Source of the DNA: Sutterella megalosphaeroides
Lineage (GTDB): Bacteria > Pseudomonadota > Gammaproteobacteria > Burkholderiales > Burkholderiaceae_F
Direction of reading: 5' to 3'
DNA: 64,000 nt
Assembly (NCBI RefSeq): GCF_003609995.1
Contig: NZ_AP018786.1
Coordinates: 1,498,001-1,562,000 of the forward strand
Each line of letters begins with the position of its first letter. The first letter of the stretch is position 1. A program made the translations under genes and the position numbers. Below are positions 25,760 through 34,158 of the stretch, in pieces. The notes under the pieces are model-generated. The model did no database searches. It was not told the origin of the DNA and was given only the letters and a program-made list of their open reading frames with translations.

Positions 25760-26772
25760 TCCCAAGAACCGAAAGACTTTCGACGCCGCCCGAACTTCTC
25801 AAAAAGGGCGAAATGACGTTGGAGCTTCTGGAGTTCCTACACGTCCTCGCGCAAACCGAGTCCGTGACGGGAGCGGCAACGCGCCTGAGGATCTCGACGC
25901 CGAAGAGCTCAAGGCTCCTTCAGAAGGCCCGCGAAATCTTTCGCGACGACCTCTTCGTGCGGCACGGGAAGGCCCTGGTGCCCACGGCCTTCATGAAGAC
26001 CTTGCGCCCGCGCCTTGCTCAGGCGATCGGGAGTTGGGAGCATCTCTTCGAGAACGCCGTCTTTCGGCCCGAAACGTATGAAAAGACCGTGCGGGTCTGC
26101 GCGATGGACAGCGCTCTGGCGACGGTACTCGCGCCGGCCATGCTCGAAATCCGCCGTCGGGCGCCGGGTGTGCGGTTCGAGGTCGTGCAGCTCGACCGGG
26201 ACCTTCTTACGATGCTTGCAAACGGGCGGATCCACATCGGGATCGCCCCGCGGGCGATGGTGCATTCGAGCTCCATCATGCAGCAGATGCTCTACGCTTC
26301 GCAGTACGTCTACGTGGTGCGGCCGGGGCACCCGTTGGCGTTGCGGGTCGAAGCGGGCGAAAAGATGACACGCGATGCGATCGAAGCGTTTCCGGCGCTG
26401 CGGATCAACACGCTCCTCGACGACGAATCCTGGCTCATGCCTTCCCCGCGCGAGCAAGGGGCGATCACGATGCCCTACATGCTCGGGGCACCTCGCATCA
26501 TTCGCGAGAGCGACATGGTGCTTCGCATGACGGGGCGATTGGCGCTCGAATACGTGCGATCTGGGGAACTCGTGGCTCTGCCCACCCCCTGGGTGCGACC
26601 CGGGATCGAGCGCGCGCTTTACTGGCATCAGCGCACGGACAGCGATCCGGGGCTACAGTGGATCCGCTCGATGATTCGGTCGTTCGGCGTGAAGATCTCC
26701 GACGAAGAAGCCGTCCGACGGATCTTCTCCACGAGCCCGCGGTTCCTCGCGAAGGAAATCGACGAGTTCTGA
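25747..26772 (+). CDS. LysR-family transcriptional regulator
   Basis: The 341-residue protein has an N-terminal winged helix of the LysR type (FLHVLAQTESVTGAATRLRI near residues 30-49, then a recognition helix and DLFVRHGKALVPT near residue 71). An effector-binding domain follows (from about residue 105). It lies 261 bases downstream of the flavoprotein gene on the same strand. Flavoprotein-LysR pairs are common in this type of genome, so it probably regulates the flavoprotein. The inducer is unknown. The start at 25747 places the HTH at the usual position; upstream in-frame codons add a leader without family similarity. Confidence 0.9.
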   Translation: MTTRVPRTERLSTPPELLKKGEMTLELLEFLHVLAQTESVTGAATRLRISTPKSSRLLQKAREIFRDDLFVRHGKALVPTAFMKTLRPRLAQAIGSWEHLFENAVFRPETYEKTVRVCAMDSALATVLAPAMLEIRRRAPGVRFEVVQLDRDLLTMLANGRIHIGIAPRAMVHSSSIMQQMLYASQYVYVVRPGHPLALRVEAGEKMTRDAIEAFPALRINTLLDDESWLMPSPREQGAITMPYMLGAPRIIRESDMVLRMTGRLALEYVRSGELVALPTPWVRPGIERALYWHQRTDSDPGLQWIRSMIRSFGVKISDEEAVRRIFSTSPRFLAKEIDEF

Positions 26773-27537
26773 GGGCCCGCTTCCGGGACCGCTCGCCCTC
26801 CCCCCGCTCTTCCTCCGAGCGGGCCGTGCTCGTTACCTCTGGGCGATTTGCCGTCCGCGGCGTACGCGCCGAGCGAGCACGCGGCCGCACGGGAGCCGCC
26901 ATTTCTTCGTGAGTTGTGCCGGGCGGCTTCCGGCCGAAAGGGACGGTAAAGAAAATCCGAGACCGGTCGGTCCCGAGGGCTTCTCGGGGCCGCACTCGAA
27001 GCGTACGCGGCGAGGCACAAATCCCTTTCGGGCGTACGAGGCCTGCCGCAGCGGACCCGCCTCTTCGAGCCGGCGATGGGTCGATTCGGACGGATCTCGG
27101 GATGCACGACGGTCGGATCGCGATTCGGTCGGTCTTACCTCCCGTCGGACGTCGGGTAGTTCCCCGTTTTCACGTCGTTCGCGGGTTTTCGTGCGAGAAG
27201 AAGATTACGGAAATTTCGGCGAATCCGAAATGTGCAAAAACCAATACGCGGATTTACGAATTCGAGAATATCGATTTCATTTTTCGACGTTGAACGACAA
27301 AAGAACGTCGATATCGAATCAAATTATGAAGTATTCGAGTGCATGAAGGACGCTTTTCGGAATATTTTCCGGAATCGATTACGGAGACAAATTCGTTGTA
27401 ATTCAGTGGGTTCTATTGCAAAACCGTGTCACGGCGGGAAAGAACCGTGTAAATCGCCGAAAATTGACCGTTGCATTTCACGCACGGTGCGCCTAGGATC
27501 GATGGTGCCCCTTAAACACTCCTTCCCGAGAAAAATC
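26773..27537. other. Intergenic region of 765 bases with an AT-rich right half
   Basis: The left part (to about 27180) is GC-rich without coding signal. From about 27190 to 27430 the composition is clearly AT-richer than the genome background. This part contains short inverted motifs, for example CGACGTT/AACGTCG near 27279-27311. This looks like a promoter-rich or laterally acquired stretch, but no gene is supported. Confidence 0.5.
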
Positions 27538-27768
27538 ATGACCGTCAAATCCACCGTTCTCAGCGTCCGTCTTTCGATTGAAGATCGCGATGCGTTCATG
27601 CACCTCTGCGCCTCGGAATCGACCTCCGCTTCGACCGTCGTTCGCGAAGTGATCCTGAAGGCCCTTTCCGAAGGGCGCCTTCCGAAGCGCGAGCTCGTCG
27701 CGGACGACTTCGCTTCCGTCGACGCCCCGGACTCGAGCGCCGTGACGCCGAGCGGGAGCGCCTCCTGA
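27538..27768 (+). CDS. Orphan ribbon-helix-helix (CopG/Arc-like) protein
   Basis: The 76-residue protein opens with a beta-strand pattern STVLSVRLSIEDRDAFMHLC and two helices (STSASTVVREVILKALSEG, residues 29-47). This is the ribbon-helix-helix layout of CopG/Arc-type DNA-binding proteins and many antitoxins. A low-complexity Ser/Ala/Asp tail follows. No toxin gene is adjacent. An AT-rich region upstream may contain its own operator. The coding call rests on the clear RHH pattern and the terminator about 100 bases downstream. Confidence 0.65.
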   Translation: MTVKSTVLSVRLSIEDRDAFMHLCASESTSASTVVREVILKALSEGRLPKRELVADDFASVDAPDSSAVTPSGSAS

Positions 27769-27870
27769 TTTCTTGGGGATCCGGCGCCTCAAAGCCCTTC
27801 CCCGCCCGCCTTTCGCTCGCCTTTCGCCCGTGAGAAGACGGTGCGCGCGAGAGGGCTCCCGCGAATGCGA

Positions 27871-27900
27871 AAAGCCCGAACTCCTCGGAGTCCGGGCTTT
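27871..27900. terminator. Bidirectional terminator between RHH gene and nrdB
   Basis: AAAGCCCG/CGGGCTTT with an inner ACTCC/GGAGT helix forms a long stem with a two-base loop. It lies between convergent genes, with T-rich ends on both strands. Confidence 0.75.
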
Positions 27901-28104
27901 CGTTCGTTTCGGCCTCGTCGAGATTCCGTCCTTGCGTCCTTACCCGCGGTCCTCGGCGGGTAAGAAGATCGGCGCGGCCTTCAAGCGCTTCAAGCGCCGC
28001 AAAGAGGCTTCGACAGTTCGAGAGCTTCGCCCCGGAGGCTTCGGAGCTTGTTCGCAGGCACCGCCCTGCGATCTTCGGTCTTGCGCCCCCGGGGCAAAAA
28101 GGGT

Positions 28105-29133
28105 TTATTCCTTCGCGCTCCCCCACACTTCGCTCCAGTCGCCCGTAAGGGCGCCCTTCGCGTAGTCGACCACGCGGTTTTCGAAGAAGTTCGTGTGCGA
28201 GACGCCGAGCATGGCGTCGACCCACGGGAGCGGATTCTTGGTCGAGCCGAAGATTTTCTTGAGGCCGAGCCCCGTCAGACGACGGTCCGCGATGTAGCGG
28301 ATGTAGGCGCGGACGTCTTCGCGCGTGAGGCGTTCCATTTCCGAGACGCCGAACGCAAGATCAATGAAGCGGTCTTCGAGTTCCACCATCGTTTCCGCAA
28401 TCGAATAAATGCGGCGCTTCAGGTCGTCCGTCCAGAGGTGGGGATTTTCCGTCACGTACTCGCGGAAGAGGCGCGTCATCGAGTCGGTGTGGAGCGTTTC
28501 GTCCGCAATCGACCAGGCGATGATCTGGCCCATCCCCTTCATCGTCCCGTTGCGGGTGAAGTTGAGGAGCATCACGAAGCTCGAAAAGAGCTGCATCCCT
28601 TCCGTGAAGGCCGAGAACGCCGCGATGCGGGCCGCAAGGCCGTACTCGTCGTTTTCGGAGACTTCGTTGAAGAAGTCGTGCTTCGCGGCCATCGCTTCGT
28701 ACTGAAGGAATTCGTTGTAGATGGATTCGGGAAGCCCGAGCGTTTCGATCAAGTGCGAGTACGCGGCGATGTGCACCGCTTCGCGCGCGGCGAAGGACGA
28801 AAGCATCATGCGCACTTCCGGCTGCCCGAAGCGCGGGAGGTAGCTCTTCACGTAGGCGCCCGAGACGTCGATGTCGCCCTGGGTGAAAAAGCGCAGGATC
28901 TTCGTGAGGAAGTCCTTTTCGCTTTCGGTGAGCTTCCTCTGGTAGTCCTTCACGTCCTCCATCATGGGGACTTCGGTCCAGAGCCAGTGCATCTGCTCCG
29001 ACTGCATGAAGGCTTCGTAGGCCCACGGATAGCGGAAGGGCTTGAAGTAGGTGCGCGAGGAGAGCAACCCCTCCCCTTCGGGCGCGGCGGCCGGTCGAAC
29101 GACCGACTTTTCATCGATGGCGGATTCGGTCAT
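28105..29133 (-). CDS. nrdB: Ribonucleoside-diphosphate reductase beta subunit
   Basis: The 342-residue R2 protein holds the di-iron and radical site. The motif REAVHIAAYSH near residues 114-124 supplies Glu, His and the radical Tyr. ADETLHTDS near residue 206 supplies further Glu and His ligands, and the Asp in FTQGDIDVSG near residue 92 is also present. It pairs with NrdA, encoded 44 bases upstream on the same strand. A class Ia/Ic-type enzyme needs oxygen for radical assembly, so the organism handles at least trace oxygen. The start at 29133 gives the normal N-terminus. Confidence 0.95.
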   Translation of the reverse strand: MTESAIDEKSVVRPAAAPEGEGLLSSRTYFKPFRYPWAYEAFMQSEQMHWLWTEVPMMEDVKDYQRKLTESEKDFLTKILRFFTQGDIDVSGAYVKSYLPRFGQPEVRMMLSSFAAREAVHIAAYSHLIETLGLPESIYNEFLQYEAMAAKHDFFNEVSENDEYGLAARIAAFSAFTEGMQLFSSFVMLLNFTRNGTMKGMGQIIAWSIADETLHTDSMTRLFREYVTENPHLWTDDLKRRIYSIAETMVELEDRFIDLAFGVSEMERLTREDVRAYIRYIADRRLTGLGLKKIFGSTKNPLPWVDAMLGVSHTNFFENRVVDYAKGALTGDWSEVWGSAKE

Positions 29134-29177
29134 GGCGATGTGTGTACCTTGTGTGTTCGTTGCGTGTCGGCGGACGG

Positions 29178-30953
29178 TCAGCCTTCGCAGGCAAGACACG
29201 TCGTGTCGTCGGCGACCGCTTTCATGTTGATGTCGTCTTCGATGCGGCGGCGCTCGTTGACGACACCCACGCGGTCGGCTTTGCGGAGCTTGTCCGAGCG
29301 GTTGTAGTAGAGCGACTTGAGGCCGCGCTTCCACGCCGTGAAGTGGCAGACGTGGAGGTACGGGATCGAGACGTCCGGCGGGAAGAAGAGGTTCACGCTC
29401 TGGCCCTGATCGATGAAGGGCTGGCGGTCGGCGGCCAATTCAATGATCCAGCGCTGATCGATTTCGGTCGCGGTGCGGAAAACGGCACGCACGGTCTCGG
29501 GAATGTCCTCGCGGTGCGCGATCGAGCCGTCGTGGGCGATGATGTCGGCCCAGACGTCGTCGTTGTTGAGCCCGAGGCGATCGAGCTCGCGCACGAGCTG
29601 GGGGTTTTTCACGATGTAGGCGCCCGAGATCGTGTCCTGACGGTAGATGTTCGCGCGACGCGGCTCGATCGAGGGGCTCGTGCCCCCCATGATGAGGGAC
29701 GACGAGGCGTTCGGCGCCACCGCGTTCCAATGGGAGAAGCGGCGCTTCACGCCCGCTTCGGCCGCGTCCGGGCACGGACCGCGCAGGTCGCAGAGGATCG
29801 CGTCCGCACGGGCGCATTCCGACTGAATGTGCTTGAAGATGCGGATGTTGATGCTCTTGGCGAGCGCCGACTCAAAAGGAACGCCCTTCTTCTGAAGGTA
29901 CGCGTGGAAGCCGAGGGCGCCGAGCCCCACGGAGCGTTCGCGTTCGGCGCTCTTTTTCGCGCGCGCGATGGGCTCGGGCGCATGGTCGATGAAGTACTGA
30001 AGGACGTTGTCGAGGAACTCCATCGCGTCGGGGATGAAGTTGGCATCGTCCTTCCACTCGTCGAAGTATTCGAGGTTCACGGACGAGAGGCAGCAGACGG
30101 CCGTACGGTCGGCGCTCGTCGGAAGGAAGATTTCCGTGCAGAGATTCGAGCCGTGGATCGAGAGCCCCTGATCCTTCAACCAGGAGGGCAAAACGCGGTT
30201 CGCCGTATCCGTGAAGACGAGATAGGGTTCGCCCGTGTGCATGCGCATTTCGAGAATGCGCTGCCACAAGTCGCGCGCGGAAACGACTTCCGTGACGCGC
30301 CCCGTGGCCGGGTCCTTCAGCTCCCACGAATCGTCCGCATCGGCGTCGCGCATCGAGGCTTCGACCTTCGCCATGAAGGCGTCCGAAAGATTGACCCCGT
30401 GGTGGAGGTTGAGGGCCTTCAGATTCTGGTCGCCCGTGGGCTTGCGCATCTCGATAAACGGAATGATGTCCGGATGATCGATGTCAAGGAACGCGGCGTA
30501 GGAGCCGCGGCGGGTCGAGCCCTGACGGTACGCCAGACACGCCGCGTCGTAGACCTTCAGGTGCGGCATCACGCCCACGCTCTTTTCGTCCGCCGAGCGG
30601 ATCCCGACGTGGATACCCACGCCGCCCCCGAGCATCGAGAGCCAGTTGACTTCGGAGAGCGTGTCGACGAGCCCCTCGGCGCTGTCGGCCATGTAGGCGA
30701 GGAAGCACGAGATCGGGAGACCCTTCTTCGAGCGACCGAAGGAGAGGATCGGCGTTGAGAAGGAAAGCCAGTGACGGCTCGCGTAGTCGTAAATGCGCTG
30801 TGCGTGTTCGGGGTTCGAGGCAAAGGTTTCGGCAACCGACGCGAAACGCTCCTGAGGGCTCGTTTCTTCGGGGCGCATGTAGCTTTCGCGCAGACGAATC
30901 CGACCGAGCTCGTCGAAGAGCTCGTCGCGGCGCGGATCGATGGTGACGGACAT
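29178..30953 (-). CDS. nrdA: Ribonucleoside-diphosphate reductase alpha subunit, short form lacking the ATP-cone
   Basis: The 591-residue catalytic subunit shows GLPISCFLAYM (first redox Cys) and NLCTEIFLP (thiyl-radical Cys with flanking Asn and Glu). It also has AVCCLSSVNL (second redox Cys), LKSLYYNRS (radical-transfer tyrosines) and a C-terminal CLAC pair for thioredoxin reduction. Canonical NrdA proteins are about 750 residues with an N-terminal ATP-cone for overall activity control. Here the protein begins almost at the ten-stranded barrel, so the cone is absent and dATP feedback through it should be missing. It is followed by nrdB. A hairpin in the leader may attenuate transcription. 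Confidence 0.95.
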   Translation of the reverse strand: MSVTIDPRRDELFDELGRIRLRESYMRPEETSPQERFASVAETFASNPEHAQRIYDYASRHWLSFSTPILSFGRSKKGLPISCFLAYMADSAEGLVDTLSEVNWLSMLGGGVGIHVGIRSADEKSVGVMPHLKVYDAACLAYRQGSTRRGSYAAFLDIDHPDIIPFIEMRKPTGDQNLKALNLHHGVNLSDAFMAKVEASMRDADADDSWELKDPATGRVTEVVSARDLWQRILEMRMHTGEPYLVFTDTANRVLPSWLKDQGLSIHGSNLCTEIFLPTSADRTAVCCLSSVNLEYFDEWKDDANFIPDAMEFLDNVLQYFIDHAPEPIARAKKSAERERSVGLGALGFHAYLQKKGVPFESALAKSINIRIFKHIQSECARADAILCDLRGPCPDAAEAGVKRRFSHWNAVAPNASSSLIMGGTSPSIEPRRANIYRQDTISGAYIVKNPQLVRELDRLGLNNDDVWADIIAHDGSIAHREDIPETVRAVFRTATEIDQRWIIELAADRQPFIDQGQSVNLFFPPDVSIPYLHVCHFTAWKRGLKSLYYNRSDKLRKADRVGVVNERRRIEDDINMKAVADDTTCLACEG

Positions 30954-31018
30954 GGAAGAGGACCTTAGGGGGATGGGTAAGAGGGGCGCGAACCGCCGGA
31001 GGCGACGAAAAACGAATG

Positions 31019-31054
31019 AAGGCCCGCGCAGCGTGATTTCGGGGCGCGGGCCTT
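31019..31054 (-). terminator. Terminator-like hairpin in the nrdAB leader
   Basis: AAGGCCCGCGC (31019-31029) and GCGCGGGCCTT (31044-31054) pair perfectly over 11 bases. On the minus strand the stem is followed by TTCATTCGTTTTTC, 66 bases before the nrdA ATG. No minus-strand gene lies upstream that would need a terminator here, so it may be an attenuator of nrdAB. Confidence 0.55.
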
Positions 31055-31147
31055 GAAATGGTGTTTTCGTTGCTTGGGTTTTCTATCTATGGTGGTTTCG
31101 CAAAAACAACGTCCGCTCATCCTAAAGGAAGCCGCGGGGATTTTCCA

Positions 31148-31162
31148 ATAGGTGCAACCTAT
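31148..31162. promoter_or_regulatory. Short palindrome in the nrdA/trx divergent region
   Basis: ATAGGT and ACCTAT flank GCA, forming a small dyad in the divergent intergenic region. It does not match the NrdR box consensus. It could be a regulator site; the support is modest because the arms are only six bases. Confidence 0.25.
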
Positions 31163-31410
31163 GGTTCCGATTGTTAACGGAGCCGTTTTTGCGGGGTGCG
31201 AGGCCGCGCCCGAGCGGCTTTTCCGTGCTTATCCGCTACTTCGGTGCGAAGTTTGTCGTCGGTTTCTCTTTGGTCGTACGTCCTCGGGGGGAATCTCGGG
31301 ACGAATTCGATACACCGTTTGCGGGATGCGGGTACGTACGGCAACATGCGGAAACAAAGGCCGACGCCCGAGAGGGCGAATTTCGCCCGAAAGGTGCCTC
31401 GCGAAAGAGA

Positions 31411-31436
31411 ACGACTTTCAAAAGTCGTGCTACGAT
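31411..31436 (+). promoter_or_regulatory. Operator-like palindrome and extended -10 of the thioredoxin gene
   Basis: ACGACTTT (31411-31418) and AAAGTCGT (31421-31428) form a perfect dyad with a 2-base centre. It is followed directly by the extended -10 TGCTACGAT (hexamer 31431-31436). The dyad occupies the spacer and part of the -35 region, a typical position for a repressor or redox regulator site. The gene starts 72 bases downstream. Confidence 0.5.
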
Positions 31437-31508
31437 GAACCTAAGCTATCGGACGGGAAGAGAAACGCCCCGTCCGTCACCCTCAACACTCCGCAAGAGG
31501 TTCTCACC

Positions 31509-31841
31509 ATGAGCGAAATCGTTCCCGTCACCTCCGCCAATCTCGACGAAGTCGTCTACAAGTCCGACGTTCCCGTGATTCTCGCCATCGGCGCCTCCTG
31601 GTGCATCGACTGCCGCCGCGCCGCGCCCTTCTACCAGGCCTTCGCGAAGGAATACGCCGGTCGCATGAAGTTTGTCTCGATCGACTCCGAAGCCTCGCCC
31701 GAACTCAAGGAAAAGTTCGACGTGAAGCACATCCCGACGATGCTCGTCGTCAAAAACGGCGTCGAACTCCCGGGTCGCCTCGTTGAAGTGAAGACCCCGT
31801 CGGAATTGAAGGCCTTCATCGAACAGGGCCTCGCCGCCTGA
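31509..31841 (+). CDS. Thioredoxin-family protein with WCIDC active site
   Basis: The 110-residue cytosolic protein has the thioredoxin fold with a WCIDC redox site at residues 31-35 and the cis-Pro motif HIPTMLVV near residue 76. Typical thioredoxin has WCGPC; the Ile-Asp pair should change redox potential and partner choice. It is divergent from nrdAB, so it may be the electron donor to this NrdA. The start at 31509 gives the family length; upstream in-frame sequence crosses the promoter. Confidence 0.88.
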   Translation: MSEIVPVTSANLDEVVYKSDVPVILAIGASWCIDCRRAAPFYQAFAKEYAGRMKFVSIDSEASPELKEKFDVKHIPTMLVVKNGVELPGRLVEVKTPSELKAFIEQGLAA

Positions 31842-31868
31842 TTTCGTCGGAAGTCCCGATTTTTCGGA

Positions 31869-31901
31869 AAGCTCTCTCGCACGCCGCGGGGGAGCTTTTT
31901 T
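31869..31901 (+). terminator. Rho-independent terminator after the thioredoxin gene
   Basis: AAGCTCTC and GGGAGCTT pair with one wobble around a 13-base loop and run into six Ts. Confidence 0.8.
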
Positions 31902-32199
31902 CATTTCGGCCCTCCCGCCGCACGTCCTCTCCTCTCATTCTGCCTCCCTCTTCCGGCCTTCGACTTTCGATCGGTTTGGGCCTCTTCTTTTCCCCTCATG
32001 CGTGCTCCATACGCGCCAATCCGCACTTCGTAGAGTTTCGGGCAAGAAGCGCGTAAGGTTGCACTCGCGAAGAAGCCCGCGCCGTAGCAAGATGAACGCA
32101 TCGTGCGAAGCGCCCGTCGTTCGGGGAATTTCCATTCGAAGCACGAACGGGAATGCGCTTTGCTCCTCGTTTTCTTGCCACGCTTCTTTCCCTCGCACT
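31902..32199. other. lysP upstream region
   Basis: About 300 bases without a supported gene. The upstream in-frame extension of lysP is Arg/Ser-rich and unlike the family. No confident promoter or operator was found. Confidence 0.4.
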
Positions 32200-33705
32200 A
32201 TGTCCACTACACTGAAACGCTCCCTCTCGGCGCGACACCTCACGATGATCGCCCTCGGGGGCTCGATCGGCACGGGGCTTTTCGTCGCCTCCGGGGCCGT
32301 TCTCTCTCAGGCGGGTCCCGCGGGCGCCCTCGCCGCCTATGCGTTGATCGGCCTCATGGTCTACTTCCTCATGACCGGGTTGGGCGAACTTGCCGCCTAC
32401 GAGCCCGTCTCGGGCTCTTTTGCGACGTACGGTGAAAAGTACGTCGACGAAGGCTTCGGCTTCGCGCTCGGCATCAACTACTGGTACAACTGGGCGATTG
32501 CGATTGCGGTCGACCTCGTCGCCGCGCAGCTCGTCATGGCCTGGTGGTTCCCGCAGGTGCCGGGCTGGTGTTGGAGTGCTCTTTTCCTCTCGGTGATCTT
32601 CGCTTTCAACTGGGCGTCGGCGCGCACCTTCGGCGAAGCGGAATTCTGGTTCGCATTCGTGAAGGTCGCGGCCGTGGTCGTTTTCATCATCGCGGGTACG
32701 CTCCTTCTTTTCGGCATCCCGACCGAAGTTCCGGGCTCGGGCTTAGCCAATTGGACCGTCGGCGACGGCCCCTTTGCGGGCGGCTTTGCGGCGTTTTTCG
32801 CCGTTGCGATGGCGGTCGGCTACTCCTTCCAGGGGACGGAATTGATCGGCGTCGCCGCGGGCGAATCGAAGGACCCGCAGAAGAACCTCCCGAAGGCCGT
32901 CAAGCAAATCTTCCGACGCATTCTCCTTTTCTACATCCTGTCGACGATCGTCATGAGCTTGCTCATTCCGTACACGGATCCGCGGCTCCTCAAAAACGAT
33001 CTCGCCGACGTGGCGGTGAGTCCCTTCACGCTCGTTTTTGAAAACGCGGGGCTCGTTTCGGCCGCGTCCGTCATGAACGCCGTCATCCTCACGACGGTCC
33101 TTTCGGCGGGCAACTCCGGCATGTATGCCGCGACCCGCATGCTGCATACGCTTGCGCTCGCGGGCAAAATGCCGAAGATCTTCGGGCAGACGTCCGCTTC
33201 GGGCGTCCCGCGCAACGCGCTCGTCGCCACGACCCTGATTTCGTGCCTCTGCTTCCTTACGGCCTTCTACGGAGACCGGACGGTCTACTTCTGGCTCTTG
33301 AACACCACCGGCATGGGGGGCTTTATCTGCTGGCTCGGGATGGCGGTCTCGCACTACCGCTTCCGCCGCGGCTACGTCGCGCAGGGCGGACGCCTCGAAG
33401 ACCTTCCCTACCGAGCGCCTTTCTTCCCCGTCGGCCCCGCGATTGCCTTTGCGATCTGCGCGTTCGTTGCGGCGGGTCAGAATTACGAAGCGCTCTTCGA
33501 CGTCTTCACGGGGACGGCCTTCGACGGTCAGGGGCTCTTGGCGACCTACGTGGGGCTTCTCATCTTCGCCGCGCTTTGGATCGGCTACCGCATCACGCAT
33601 CCCAAGGTGCGCATGGTCGGCCTTCGCGAGATGCGCTTCCCGGACATCGAGGCGCGAAAGGCCGCCGAATCGTCCGAAGCGGGTGCTACGAAAACTACCG
33701 TGTAA
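32200..33705 (+). CDS. lysP: Lysine-specific permease
   Basis: The 501-residue inner-membrane protein has about 12 helices and follows E. coli LysP closely. It has ARHLTMIALGGSIGTGLFVA near residues 11-30, LGELAAYEPVSGSFATYG near 61-78, EGFGFALG near 84 and NYWYNWAIAIAVDLVAAQLV near 93-112. LysP imports L-lysine by proton symport. The start at 32200 gives the family N-terminus. It is followed by a terminator and appears monocistronic. Another basic-amino-acid specificity within the family cannot be excluded. Confidence 0.9.
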   Translation: MSTTLKRSLSARHLTMIALGGSIGTGLFVASGAVLSQAGPAGALAAYALIGLMVYFLMTGLGELAAYEPVSGSFATYGEKYVDEGFGFALGINYWYNWAIAIAVDLVAAQLVMAWWFPQVPGWCWSALFLSVIFAFNWASARTFGEAEFWFAFVKVAAVVVFIIAGTLLLFGIPTEVPGSGLANWTVGDGPFAGGFAAFFAVAMAVGYSFQGTELIGVAAGESKDPQKNLPKAVKQIFRRILLFYILSTIVMSLLIPYTDPRLLKNDLADVAVSPFTLVFENAGLVSAASVMNAVILTTVLSAGNSGMYAATRMLHTLALAGKMPKIFGQTSASGVPRNALVATTLISCLCFLTAFYGDRTVYFWLLNTTGMGGFICWLGMAVSHYRFRRGYVAQGGRLEDLPYRAPFFPVGPAIAFAICAFVAAGQNYEALFDVFTGTAFDGQGLLATYVGLLIFAALWIGYRITHPKVRMVGLREMRFPDIEARKAAESSEAGATKTTV

Positions 33706-33855
33706 AGTCAAGCGGAGGAACCCGTACTCAGATCAAACCCGCCGCAAAGATTTTTCACGCATTTGCGTCGGGAGGCGTATTCTTGTCGGGTAAGAAGTCG
33801 GAACGGGCACGATTCAGCGTCTTCTGCGTGTCCGTTCTCTTCTTCCCTTCCGTTG

Positions 33856-33884
33856 GCCGGGCCTCAGAGCCCGGCTTTCTTTTT
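33856..33884 (+). terminator. Rho-independent terminator after lysP
   Basis: GCCGGGC and GCCCGGC pair around a 6-base loop and are followed by TTTCTTTTT. It lies about 150 bases after the stop codon. The 270 bases from here to jetA contain no supported gene. Confidence 0.8.
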
Positions 33885-34158
33885 GTCGGTTGCGAGCCCG
33901 TTCCGCTTTTTTTTCGGCCGAGGCCCGCGCGGACGTTGGCGACGGAAGGGTTCGATCCGCTAAAATAAACGGTTTTTCGGGCGGCTTCGTCGTCCGAACT
34001 CGTTCCCGATCGCGTGCGGGCTTTTTCGGGCGAATCCGTTCGCCGTGTCGGCCGTTTTCCACGGCCCGAAGCCCCGGGCGATCGGCGGGCGCCCTCCTCC
34101 CCGAGGCACGGCCTCGCGGAGCCTGCGGCGCCCGGTAATTCCGGAGGACTCATCGCTC

